From: Smittia aterrima
Lineage: Eukaryota > Arthropoda > Insecta > Diptera > Chironomidae
Direction: 5' to 3'
Assembly (NCBI GenBank): GCA_033063855.1
Contig: CP093829.1
Coordinates: forward strand, 21,855,537-21,919,536
Length of the DNA stretch: 64,000 nt
The notes under the pieces are model-generated. The model searched no databases. It had not been told where the DNA came from and saw nothing but the letters and a program-made list of their open reading frames with translations. Shown here one piece after another: positions 46,870 through 57,688 of the stretch (position 1 is its first letter; the number at the start of each line of letters is the position of its first letter). A program made the position numbers and the translations under genes.

Positions 46870-48740
46870 TTATGTCGACTCGTGGTCAGTTCCGTAGGGA
46901 TGCATGATTTGAAACTCGCCGAGTAGAGCGAAGATAATAAAAATTGCATAGATGATGATCATGTAGATTCCAATGGACTTACGAGCTTGGAAGTTTGTGA
47001 AGCAGAGAGCAAGGAATGGAAAAAAGATGATGAATGTCAAAAAGACGATGCAGTTGGGTCCCATTGCTCCTTCGCGAACCTAGTAACATCGTTCACGTTA
47101 TTCAAGTCAAATTTAAAGCTTCAACTTACTTTTGCCATGTCATCCTTTGATTTTAAAGCTGTCACGATGAAATTTGATCCAACTCCGAGCAGAGAATCTA
47201 AATCAAAGTCATTTTAATTAGCTCATTAATCATTGCAAAGTCCAACTCAACTGAAAATTGGACCGCCAAAGCAAGCAGCGAACGCCATGTGTTGATATCC
47301 TTGTCGGGCAAGACTGATGTTCGAGAATAAGTCGCCAATGCTGTTGCCAATAGCAAGAAACATCAAACCAACCATCGAGTCACTCAAATCGGAAATTATT
47401 CCCATTGCTTTCATCACACTGACAACCTCCTTCGCAACGGAATAGATGACACAGACACAACCGATGAAACTTCCGGCGGCAAAGGCAACGTGATACTTCG
47501 GTGGACAATCATTTCTGGACGTGTTGTAAACGATTGATGCAACAGTGAGGGAAATTAGAAATACAATCAATGCTAATGGAAGCCAAGCGAAGAATATTGT
47601 GTCAATGAATCCAGTGACGAACAAGAGGAATTGCGGGAGTGTAATGATATTGAGCGTGTTCAAAAGCTTTGACCAGCCGTGCATTTCTTCGCTGTAGTCG
47701 ACAATTGGGATCATCAAATGCAGAACGAATACCACGGGCGACTGAAAATAAAAATTCAATTTCAAAATGAAACACAAATGTTCTCTCACCTTTAGCAAAA
47801 TAATCGAACGATGAATGCAACCAACTCCACTCCAACCATCGAAAGGATTAATTGACCTCAGGAACGTTTGGAATAAATTTTCATTTTGGTTGTCACGGAA
47901 AATTTGTTTAAAGTTCTTTATGATTTCCTCGTTCATGATGACTGACGACGTTCGACGGCTGTGGATTTTGATTTCCGTGGCAACTTCAAGCTCTTCTACG
48001 TGTCTTTGCAATTCCTTGACTGCCATTGTGTCATCGGAATCCACAGAAATCCTCTTAAGCCCCTCAAATTCTCTTTTCAACTGAAAGTGCTGTAGAATTA
48101 CGACGACAATGTAGACAACGTAAATGGCAATTGTAAGAAATCCTTCAATCAACGAGTAACGAAGGTCATGCATGAAGTTGTGAATGACAATCGCTGAGAA
48201 CATGAAGAACACAACATCACGAATGTAAGTTTGAGGGACGATTTTGAAAGGACGAATGAAGAAAACAATTCCTGCGATGAGGCCAGTGCAAAAGATGGCA
48301 GCTCCGAGAAGTTCTGTGTACATTAATTCAGAATCGCCACTCGGAGTCGCTAATGAAGCAAAGATATCAGGCGATCCATTTCCAAAAGCGAGCAGTGTGA
48401 CTCCTGCAACGTTTTCGCTCATCTTGAGCATCTTCGAAATGACAGCGAGCGCTGGACAAAAGCTGAAAATTACACAACGATGATTAATGACGCTTGATGG
48501 GACCTTTCGCATATCTCACAATTTATCAGCGGTCGTCGCCAGGATGGTAAACAAATATAAGCACACAATGGAGACGAGGACTATAGCTGCGATGTGAAGT
48601 GAAGTGTTTTGAGATCCGACAGTGCAGAAGATGAAATTGAGATAATCGAAATACTGAACAGCTTTCGAGCAGTCAGCGAAGCTTTGAATAAAAAGGCATC
48701 TGTCTTGATGAGGTAAGTCAGTGACTGATGAACATGAAGT
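46870..48740 (-). CDS. NCLX/SLC8B1-type cation/Ca2+ exchanger (first exon not found)
   Basis: Exons are 48520-48740, 47790-48462, 47252-47741, 47130-47197 and 46870-47079, giving 553 residues after an upstream start exon I could not place. This is the Na+/Ca2+ (Li+) exchanger family that moves Ca2+ across mitochondrial or plasma membrane. The alpha-1 repeat reads F-F-C-P-A-L-A-V-I-S-K followed by V-A-G-V-T-L-L-A-F-G-N-G-S-P-D. The alpha-2 repeat reads S-D-S-M-V-G-L-M-F-L-A-I-G-N-S-I-G-D and continues over a splice junction into G-G-P-I-F-N. A hydrophilic regulatory loop separates them. The upstream part includes several Cys and a TM helix, typical of the N-terminus. It is preceded by a good acceptor (TTCTTTAG), so at least one more exon exists. 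Confidence 0.9.
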
Positions 48741-49329
48741 CTAAAGAATAATTAATTAAAAGTCTTTCTTTGTTGTGACATGAGTTGAGCTTTTTAACAA
48801 ACACGATTTGACGATGTGATATGTCGAGCTTCAGCGATGCGAAAAAACTTGTGACTTGCCATTATTACTGGATGACGACTGAAAGCAATTGAAATGATTG
48901 CGAATGCAAAACATACTCTGATTGCAGTTTTCAACAAAGCTTATCATTCAAAAACTTCAAAGGAAATCTTTCTCTGCAAAAGCGTTTTCACTTCACAAAG
49001 CTTTCGACTAAATGCACTTCTCTCACTTTCAAATTATTTTTCCTTTCGAATAAACTCGTACCTAACAACATCTCGCTTTATTCACAAAACTTTTTATTTA
49101 TCTCAGCAGAAAAGCTCCAACTACACTTCACGCTCTGCGCGTTTGCTTTTGTAGTTTTTAGATTATCGCACAAAAAAAAAAGAAACGAGAGATCTAGAGA
49201 AAAAAATGCATTTTATTGTTCATCAAAATACAGTTCCAGTTGTTTATAATTAAATTAAATTTTGTTTAAAAAGTTTCGTTTATCTGAATGCTTTAATCTA
49301 AAGCTCTTGAGAGGAGAGGAGATAGAGAG

Positions 49330-49350
49330 AGTGAGAGAGAGAGAGAGACA
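49330..49350. repeat. GA microsatellite
   Basis: Imperfect GA dinucleotide run in the presumed troponin C 3' UTR. Confidence 0.8.
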
Positions 49351-49637
49351 GATGTGTGTAAAGTTTAATTGTGTCTTTAGAGAGTTTCGCTTTCAATGAA
49401 ATAAATTTACCGAAAAAAAGTTAGAAAGTTAAGGAATAATTTTGAAAATTCAATTAAAAATATTTTAATTTGTGTGTGTGTGTGTAGTTGAGTGTGTTCG
49501 AGCAACGAATCCCTGAAAATTGTCCGAAAAGTTGATTTATCTGAAAGCTCAAAACTGTGAGTCTTAAATTTTGACTTTCGCAAGTGGATCCGTTACTTTT
49601 GATTTTATTGCAAAGTGTCATGTGTATGGAAGTGTTT

Positions 49638-49677
49638 TGTGTGTGTGTGTGTGTGTGTTTGTGTTTTGTGTGTGTGG
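49638..49677. repeat. TG microsatellite
   Basis: Runs of TG interrupted by short T stretches. A shorter TG run lies at about 49471-49484. Confidence 0.8.
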
Positions 49678-49854
49678 GTGATATTTCTTTTAAAACATAA
49701 AAAATATTTTAGTTTAGCTTGTTAAGTTTATTGTAGATTTTTTGAAAATTAAATTTTTGATTTCATGATAAAATAGAATGGATGGTTGGTTGATAATTTG
49801 TTGGCGCTCTCGGCTAGTCGTAAGGCACACAATGAAACAATCCACGATATAAAT

Positions 49855-52800
49855 TTATTCTCCCTGGAAATGGAAATGAGGAAAAGTGTTAAATTATCTT
49901 TATTGTTTCGAAAGGTTCAACGGGAAATGTTATCAGATTTATCGCGACAACATTTAACGTGAACGATGAGAATTCTTCTTTGCTTACCGTCATCATCTCC
50001 ATGAATTCTGTTGGACGAGAAAAAAGGAAAAAGAAGAGGAAAGCGACATGAGTTTAATGAAAAATGATGATCGCAATAATTACTCGAAAATTACGAGCTA
50101 GTGATCTCGTAAACTGTGCCAGAATATTCCGCGCTCCAGGCCACACTCCTCGCGACGACAAAAAGTAAATCTCATTCCGCCTTCGCCTTACATCACGCGC
50201 GCGACTCTTCTTCACAGTTTCAAACAAATTTAATTAAACAATAGTAGGAGGCCAAGTTTCGTGACGCAATATTTATTTTCGTTTCTCCACTGACAGCAGC
50301 GCCGCGGAGATTTTTCATTAAGCGAATTTCTTTTCAAGTTTCAAAATAAAAAATTTCCCTCTTCGTGAGTGTCGCGCGTGAAAAACATTTTCAAAAGTGT
50401 CAAAGCGTTTTGTTCATAAAAAATGATGATGATCCACTTTGAATTTGAAATGTATGACAGCTCGCGCGGTTGACAGGAGTATGAGAGCCTCGGATTTAAT
50501 CGCAAATTTATTGCCTCAATTGATTTCAGCGACAATTCTCGTCAAACGCTCCTGTCGCCTGTCATTGCTTCGGTATTGACGATGAAATACAATCTGAAGG
50601 ACTTTTTGTCTTGGCCCGGGACGTTTCAAAGTTAAAATAGAAAAATATTGAGCGCTAATTTATGGCAACAGGTTGCGCTTATTTACTTTAGCTTGAGGTT
50701 TTTATTATCAATTTATTTCTTCTTGAGAAGAACAAAATAAAAGAAACCTATTTAGATGTCGAGGGAGCGCGAGAAAAATATCAAAGCATAAACAAGAACC
50801 AGTTGTTCCTAAGGCGATTTGCTATTATTCATTTTGGCTTCTGCTATTTTTATGCTTTTCGAGTTTATTTTCGTTGAGCGCTGGTCGCTGTAATAATCTG
50901 CAGAAAAGATTGCGAAACGATTTTCCACTCCAGCAACAATCAATCATATCAAGTGTCGCTTCTGTCACTTGACCTCCCTTTCACTAATCTCCAGCACAGT
51001 TTACAAAATCTCAATCTTATCTCGTTCGTCTTCACTTACCATCGAAATCAACGGTTCCTGAACCGTCACTATCAATTTCTTGAATCATGCCGTCCAAGTC
51101 CAAGTCCGATAATTGATCGTCCAATTCTCTCAAGATTTCTTTGAGGCAAGATGTTGGGATGAAACCGTTTCCTTCTTTGTCGTACAATCTGAAGGCTTCC
51201 TTCAATTCTTTCTGGACTAAAAGGATGAGAGCAGAAGATGATGAACAACATCGGTTAGTGCAATTCTTATTGAATATGGAACATCAGTCACTTACGTGCT
51301 TCCTCATCCTCTTCAACGATGAATTTAGCGGCAAGAATGATAAACTCTTCGAACTCCAAGCGTCCGGATTTGTCTTCATCAACCTCTTCAATCATCTCTT
51401 CGAGAATTTGTTTGTTGAAGGGCTGTCCCATCAACCGAAGGATTTCAGCGACGGTTTCAGTTGAGATTGAGCCGCTCTTGTTGCTGTCGAAAGACTCGAA
51501 AGCTTTTCTCAAGACTGAAATCAAAGAACAATGTTTAATCAATTGTTCAAACTCAAGAAGAATTACTGAGGACATGAACTGCTAGCGAGGAAACTTGTTA
51601 ACGCCTCTGATGTGTCGATGCCAGTCGCATTTGTTTTCGCAAACGATCATTGAACTTCGCATTCGTTGACTGAGATTCAATCGACCGCTTTATGTATGTC
51701 TAGCTCGTGACTTCCGAAATGAAAAGCGGAAAGCAGCAACAACAATTTAAATCATCAAAGCAAAGACTCGAATAACGTTTGGCTCAAATGTAATGATGAA
51801 GATTGTTAATTAAGTGAACATTTCCCGGCAAATGAAACTTACAATTTCCCGCATTCGTCATTACTTGGCTCTCGAACAAGCCTCAAACAAAATTGCTCAT
51901 TTGTCATCGTGAGCATTTGTTGAGATTATTGCAAGCTTCTCGGTCCCGAAACGATAATTATCAACAATGTTTCTCTCAAATAACGCTTCATCATATTTTT
52001 CTTTTTCGAAGAATTCGATTTGAGAAGGGGAGTCTCGTAGGTTTAATGAACTCTCAGCGGTTTCGCTATTATTGATCAATAACGAGTTTGGTGAACGAGA
52101 AAATTCATCGCCAGAAAAGTTGAACTGGAAGAAATTTTCTTCTCTCTCCTTCGATGCTTCAATCTCGTCTACTCATCCAGAAAATGACGAGCATCACGTT
52201 GCTTAATTAAATCGCTCCGTCCGCTCAAGCTTTTTTCCGTACCTCCAAACACTGTTCATTTTGGTGAAGAGGAGCGAGAGCAACACAACCGCTAATTAGC
52301 GAGATATTTATTACACGTGAATGAAATTTTATGCAATGGTGAGCACGAAGTGGAAAATTCTCCCGCTTTTAATTTTCCATCAAGCAAATATCAGATTTTT
52401 TTCCCTCCGTCGCTCGCGTGCACGTCACGCTCGCTATGTACGTTCGATTTAGTGAATCAAAAGATGTCGAAGAAGAGAGACAGCGAGATTGGCAAGCTTC
52501 CAATTGAAGCTTCCTAAACCTAAACAAACGATGGGCTGATGGCAAAATACTGTCGCAAAGAAGAAATAAAGTTTATGTGTCTTCCTTCCTTTCGCAGTAG
52601 TTTGCCTCCATCGAGTGTGAGGTAACTTAACAAGGCACACATATGATTGATGCGTTGGGAGGTCGTCAAAGATTAATGGTCTTTAATTAAGCAAGAGAGT
52701 GTCTCGAACATCTCAGAGCGACCCGTAAACGAAACAATGAACTTTAACTTGACGACATTATTTTTATATGACGGCTGTTTCAGCTCCATTTGAGAGGAAC

Positions 52801-54027
52801 TTCCATTTTATGGGGATTTCCTATCAGCGACTCCGACTATTCTCGTTTGACTTTTAGACACAACACCGACGACAAGTTTTTCATTCACGAGAAGCAAAAA
52901 ATGGAGCAAATTATAGCTTGACACGTTCTTCCTTTCCTTCTCTTCAACTTTTTTTTCCTCGAATGTTTATGAAACGCTTTTTTTTATTTTTAGGTTTTTC
53001 CCTCTCCCTCTTTCTGTTTCATCGTTTGTGGAGAATATAAGACAAAAAAATGAATTGCGAAGCTGGTGGAAGATATTGATGACTCACGTTAACTGATAAA
53101 TGGCTTTGGCGAATCTTTGCTTCCATTTGAGTTCCTTCGTTCGTCTCTTTTTTACGCAACCAATTAAATTTAGATTGGAGCATATGGAGTGACAAATTTT
53201 GATCCCCTCCCAGCGTCTTTGTTAAGCTTTCAACTAAATCTCTTGTCGATTGACGATTTTCTCATTTAGCTTTTTTCCCCGAAGGTTTTCCGAAGGACGA
53301 GAAAGTTTTTAAGTTGAGGAAAAGTTTTCCATTTCATAAGAGCTCTTGAAAGTCTCAAATTAACCCAATTTACTTCACATGTCATTTCACGACAAACAGT
53401 TGCAGTTACACGACAAATTTCATCAACCGACGAGAGGGTGTGAGAAGTATTATTTTATTCGCTTTGCAGCTTTTTGAGAAAGGCTGCGAGTTTAAATTTG
53501 ACTTTGATCGGCTTTTTGCACGTCGTTAAAAATGATTTGATGCGGGGAAAGCGTTTCATTTGACTGCTTTGGCATTTCACAAACGCTTTTAATTGTTTGA
53601 ACAGGGTTTTTTAAATTAGATTCTGAGATCAGTGAGTTTCGCTCTGGTTTGCATCAAGTGAAGAGTTTAATTGCAACTGCGGAAAACTCTGTTGACTGAA
53701 ACGTTCAGAATCATAAAATTGTTTAAGTTTTAATCGCCAATCGTCATTCTTCCGCTCTATTTGTTTTATTTGCTTTTATTCAGAAAAATATTTTCCGACT
53801 CAAACGGCATGAAAACGTTGTCAAACGTGATAACAAAAATATATTTTTATTTCTCTTGTTGCACTGCAATCGCAATTGATTGAGTCACGTTCGCGTTATA
53901 AATTTTCATGAAACTTTCCTTCTCTCGCTAGCAAATTCAATGTTCTCCTCCTGTCAGTGAGGAATGCTCTTGAAAGATCGCTGTTTGTTAAATACTTACT
54001 GGCAATTTGCTCTGGTGGGAGTTCATC
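49855..54027 (-). CDS. TpnC: Troponin C (insect 73F/47D-like); start exon not placed
   Basis: Coding exons are 54000-54027 (D-E-L-P-P-E-Q-I-A), 51296-51514, 51040-51216, 49988-50007 (20 nt) and 49855-49863 (G-E-stop), about 151 aa with an initiator Met from an upstream exon. It is the Ca2+ sensor of the thin filament. There are four EF-hands. Loop I (D-S-N-K-S-G-S-I-S-T-E-T) and loop III (D-K-E-G-N-G-F-I-P-T-S-C) lack the final acidic ligand, while loop II (D-E-D-K-S-G-R-L-E-F-E-E) and loop IV (D-S-D-G-S-G-T-V-D-F-D-E) are complete, the usual insect two-site pattern. The protein ends M-E-M-M-T-G-E. Candidate Met-only start exons with donors lie at 54796-54798 (ATG/GTTAGT) and 55581-55583 (ATG/GTAATC). 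Confidence 0.93.
51515..53999. other. Troponin C intron
   Basis: This 2.5-kb intron separates the 28-nt exon from the first EF-hand exon. No nested gene was supported. Muscle enhancers would be expected here on general grounds only. Confidence 0.5.
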
Positions 54028-56389
54028 CTAAATGATCCATTAGAAATATCGGTGCGAGAAGAAACAAAGAAAATTGTTGAGTTTCTCATTTTGAAAATTT
54101 TTGTTTTCGGTGAAAATTGTTCGCGTGTAATTTTTCATTTCTAAACATTTGTAAAATTTCCACAGCTTGTTCTTTACAGTTTTCTTTACGGTTCGGCAAT
54201 GGTGGAAAGCGTCGATTGATGTCAGGATGGAAATAGGTGGTAACGTTTGCTTAAAAGCCGGCAATTAGAGTCCCAGCAATGCGGGCCATGATTTATAAAC
54301 GAAAATGTTTAGAAAAGAAAAGCGCCATGGTGCCGACATTTATCGTCGTCAAGAATTTTTATGAGGTTTTTGTCGAAAGAGTAACTTTGATATCAGATCT
54401 GATTGTAATCATCTTCAGGCGCAGATGAAATCTCAAGACGATTCCACCTTCGCTCAAGTACAATGAGATCACATTCATAATCTGATAAATAAATTCTCAA
54501 CTGTTTGCCTTATAAATAATTCTTCTCGAAAAGATAAATATTTCAATTTCAGAAAGTTCTTTTATTTGATTTCGAGAGAGAGCTTTCAATCTCCCTGATG
54601 ATGTTTGGCTCATCGCTTTCACATCAATCTCCGATGGGAAAATGATTTCCATCAATCCAATTAAATCATTTCCCAATAATTATCTCGTCTCTCTATTTTC
54701 CTATCCGTTAATTCCACTTCCAACTCATTACCGACACGAAATTAAAAAAAAAACTTGCAAGGATGAAACTTGTTGTAACTTTTATCAGCACTAACCATTT
54801 TTTATAATTTATTTTTTGGAGAGGTCAGAAGATAACAGAAAAACTTAAATCACGAAATAAAATTTAATTAAAAAAACTACTGATCTTGGCCGAGCAATCG
54901 AGAGGGAGCAAGATTACTGCGAAACTGAGCGCTAACTGACGGTTCAGGAAAATTTTACAGTTGAAGAAGATGCTCAACGTTCTGGTGTGTGCATGGAAAA
55001 TCTCGACACCGATGAGAAGTTGTTTCTGTGTTTCTAGCTGTTTTCTACGCTCCTCGACCATCGACACTAATAGACACACACCAAATACATTTCCATTCCG
55101 ACTTTTGCTGGCTTTTCCTCTTTTTTTTCCGTCTTCGCATGAGAAAAATACACAAAAATCAGTTTTAAGATGTTGATATTTTCGGATTCTTTCACGCTTA
55201 ATTTCGTTTCGGACGTCTGCTATGTTGTTGAAGGGAAATCGACGAACAATTGTTTGCGAGAAAATTGGAAAATTCCAACACTTGAGACAGCACAAAATGA
55301 AAGCTCCAGACAAACCATAAGCGTGATCGTAAATTCGTTCCACATTCAACAGTCTATCGTGTCCATTCAGAAAAAAAACTTTACGCGTCTAGTTGATTTT
55401 TTCAATGAAAAAAAAAAGACGGAGAAACGTGTTGTCGTCGTCGTCGACTGTGTGAGTAGGCTTTGGGTCGAGAAAACCCAATCCAGTATAAAGTTGGATG
55501 AGAAGTTTGTGTGGTCGAGTGGCTGGCGGAGCATCTGTTTGAAGCTACGTTGAAAAATGAATGATGACATGCACGATTACCATCCCGACCCCGAAATTTG
55601 CTAAACTTTATAACCAACCATAATATTTTAATGAGATTCACTTTTGCATTATAGTGGTCGATGGTTTTTAAACGGTAACCGTCATAGACAACAATGAACG
55701 TTAAAAGTCTTGCTGGTTGCACATCAAAATCTCGTGCGCTTAAAATAGATTGATTTCGTGAAAAGATTTTCTCTCTCCCACTACACGAATGAAGCATGTT
55801 GAAACAATCAAAAATGTATAAATAGTGAAATGCTTTACAGTTCATTGAGAATGTTTTTCTCGCGAAAATAAACGCGGGCAGATGAAGAATGAAGGCAGAA
55901 ACTGTTGATGGAGAAAAAGCTTTGGAACGAAGCCTCGACGATTGAATGAATCAGCGCGGTCGCCAATCTTTCTGCTTTAATCATCGTCGGGAGGGGAAAC
56001 TTTCCACGTTTGTGTGATATCACTAGCACTCGTTAGATTAAAGTTTCCCCGGAGATTGGGATGATTGACAATGATGTTTTATCGACTCAATTAATCATCG
56101 CAAGTTCTTCGAAATCTTTTGTATACATTGACACTCAACTGACGAAGGAACGGAAATAATAATTCAATTAAATTTAAAACAGAACTGATAAGTGATTCAT
56201 GGTATTTTTCCCTCTAATCTTATCTCTTATCTCGTTCATTGTTATATGTAATCAAAACAAATTGCTTCAATAATATTTCCCCATTCAAGTGCGAAACGAT
56301 TCCAGTCAGTTAATCGCGGTCGCAAGCTTCACTCTCGTTCTCAACTTTCACACGGAAAATTTGTCTCTGCGACTCTTTGTAAATAAAAA
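54028..56389. other. Troponin C upstream region
   Basis: This holds the troponin C 5' intron and promoter somewhere, and the 5' flank of the protease homologue. Long frames near 54864-55349 and 55402-55845 lack family motifs. A TATAAAG on the minus strand lies near 55609, close to the candidate Met exon at 55581. Confidence 0.4.
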
Positions 56390-57688
56390 ATGTTTCAACT
56401 GACTTTTTTTACTCAACTTCTGCTGACTTTTGTGCTGCTGCTGCAAATAAACCATGGCAAGTGAAAAACATTTTCTCGTTGCAATATGGAAAAAGTTTTA
56501 ATTCCTCTTAAATGGCTTCATTATAGCGCTCTCTGAAACGGAGGCGGAGATTACGAACTCCCAACATCAGGTTAGTGATTTCACGACAGTTTCCTCTCTC
56601 TCTTCCTTTAACTTGAAGTTCTCCTTTCTTGGAAAAATGTAAATACAGAGATTTTTAACTTTTCTCCTTTCTTCGGCGTTGACGGAAAACTTTTAGGTTT
56701 CCATTAGACTGCTGTCAGATGATAAAGTGAGTTGAACAAGGCTGAAGCCATAAAAATTTGCCTCAAATTCACATTTCGCAAACTTTTTTTTATTCTGCTG
56801 CTCTCAGGTTGACTATGGAAGTGGTCACATCTGCTCGGGAACTTTAATCTCGAATTTCACTGTCCTCACGTCGGCCTCGTGTCTATTGAAACCATCGGGC
56901 GAGGAGTTTTACGAGTCAGGTGATTTGCAAGTTGCAATGGGAAATGTGAACAGAAAAACGAAGGACACCAACACGTTCATCGCTTCTGTCACAGCAGTCA
57001 AAACACATGGACGGTTCAATAGAAAAAGTTATCTTAACAATTTGGCTCTTCTCGAGGTACTCAATTGGAATTTCAACTTCATCATTCTCGTTGCTCATGA
57101 ATTTCTCAATTTTATAGGTTGAGTCTGTTGAGTTTAGTCCTTTCGTAATTCCCGTAATGATTTCTGAGGAAAGGATTGAAGCAAGCACGAGCTGTTTTGT
57201 GCTAGGTTGGAGGTCGAACACAGTAAGAACATTTCGCCATTCCAATCATCGTCAAATTCTGACAGAAACAACGAAATATTTACATTTAACAGGGAGCACT
57301 GACTGACCTGCTGATGCGGTCAAACGTTGAGACGGTTACACGAGACACGTGCATTAAATCTGAAAACTTTCCGTTTGCAACATTCTGTTCGAGAGAAAAT
57401 TCGGAATTGGATACATGTGTGGGCGAAGATGGATCGGGTCTCATCTGCAATGGATGGCTGAGAGGTGTCGTCTCTAGAAACTGTAGCACAGGCCGAATCA
57501 CTCAATACACGGACGTGTCACAGATCTACAATTGGATTTTCCTCTCACACTTGAAGGAAGGATCGCTCAAGATGATCGATAATGAATTTCTGAGGCATTT
57601 TGTGTTTTCCGCGCTCGATTTTGCCGCTTACTTCATCAACACACCAAAAATCGCTGATGATTTTGAAGTTCTTAAGTTTTTGTTTTAG
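56390..57688 (+). CDS. Secreted serine protease homologue (catalytically dead SPH)
   Basis: Exons are 56390-56456, 56527-56570, 56697-56726, 56808-57056, 57118-57222 and 57293-57688, giving 296 aa. A signal peptide (M-F-Q-L-T-F-F-T-Q-L-L-L-T-F-V-L-L-L) is followed by a chymotrypsin-fold S1 domain. All three catalytic positions are changed: T-S-A-S-C for T-A-A-H-C (His to Ser), N-N-L-A-L-L for N-D-I-A-L-L (Asp to Asn), and G-E-D-G-S-G-L for G-D-S-G-G-P-L (Ser to Asp). About 50 residues follow the last domain helix. The first intron uses a GC donor (G/GCAAGTG); only that choice keeps frame. Insect SPHs often act as cofactors in melanisation or Toll cascades, but the role here is unknown. Confidence 0.85.

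Larger units (their letters stand above)
48741..49854. other. Intergenic with troponin C 3' UTR and microsatellites
   Basis: This contains the probable long 3' UTR of troponin C (reverse AATAAA near 49212) with simple repeats: GA-rich 49330-49350, TG-rich about 49471-49484 and 49638-49677. The missing first exon of the exchanger may also lie here, but no ATG with a matching donor was convincing. Confidence 0.5.

Noticed and set aside
49330..49680. Dinucleotide runs considered as a CRISPR-like or satellite array
   Set aside because: Simple GA and TG microsatellites without repeat-spacer structure in a eukaryotic 3' UTR.
51573..51583. M-S-S-V as the troponin C start
   Set aside because: The read-through lacks the D-E-L-P-P-E-Q-I-A segment, which is found with proper splice sites at 54000-54027; splicing at the GTAATT donor breaks frame.
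54864..55349. 161-codon minus-strand frame
   Set aside because: Low-complexity, no conserved motif, overlaps frames on the other strand; probably chance in AT-rich DNA.
55402..55845. 147-codon minus-strand frame
   Set aside because: No domain and no splice structure; in the presumed troponin C upstream region.
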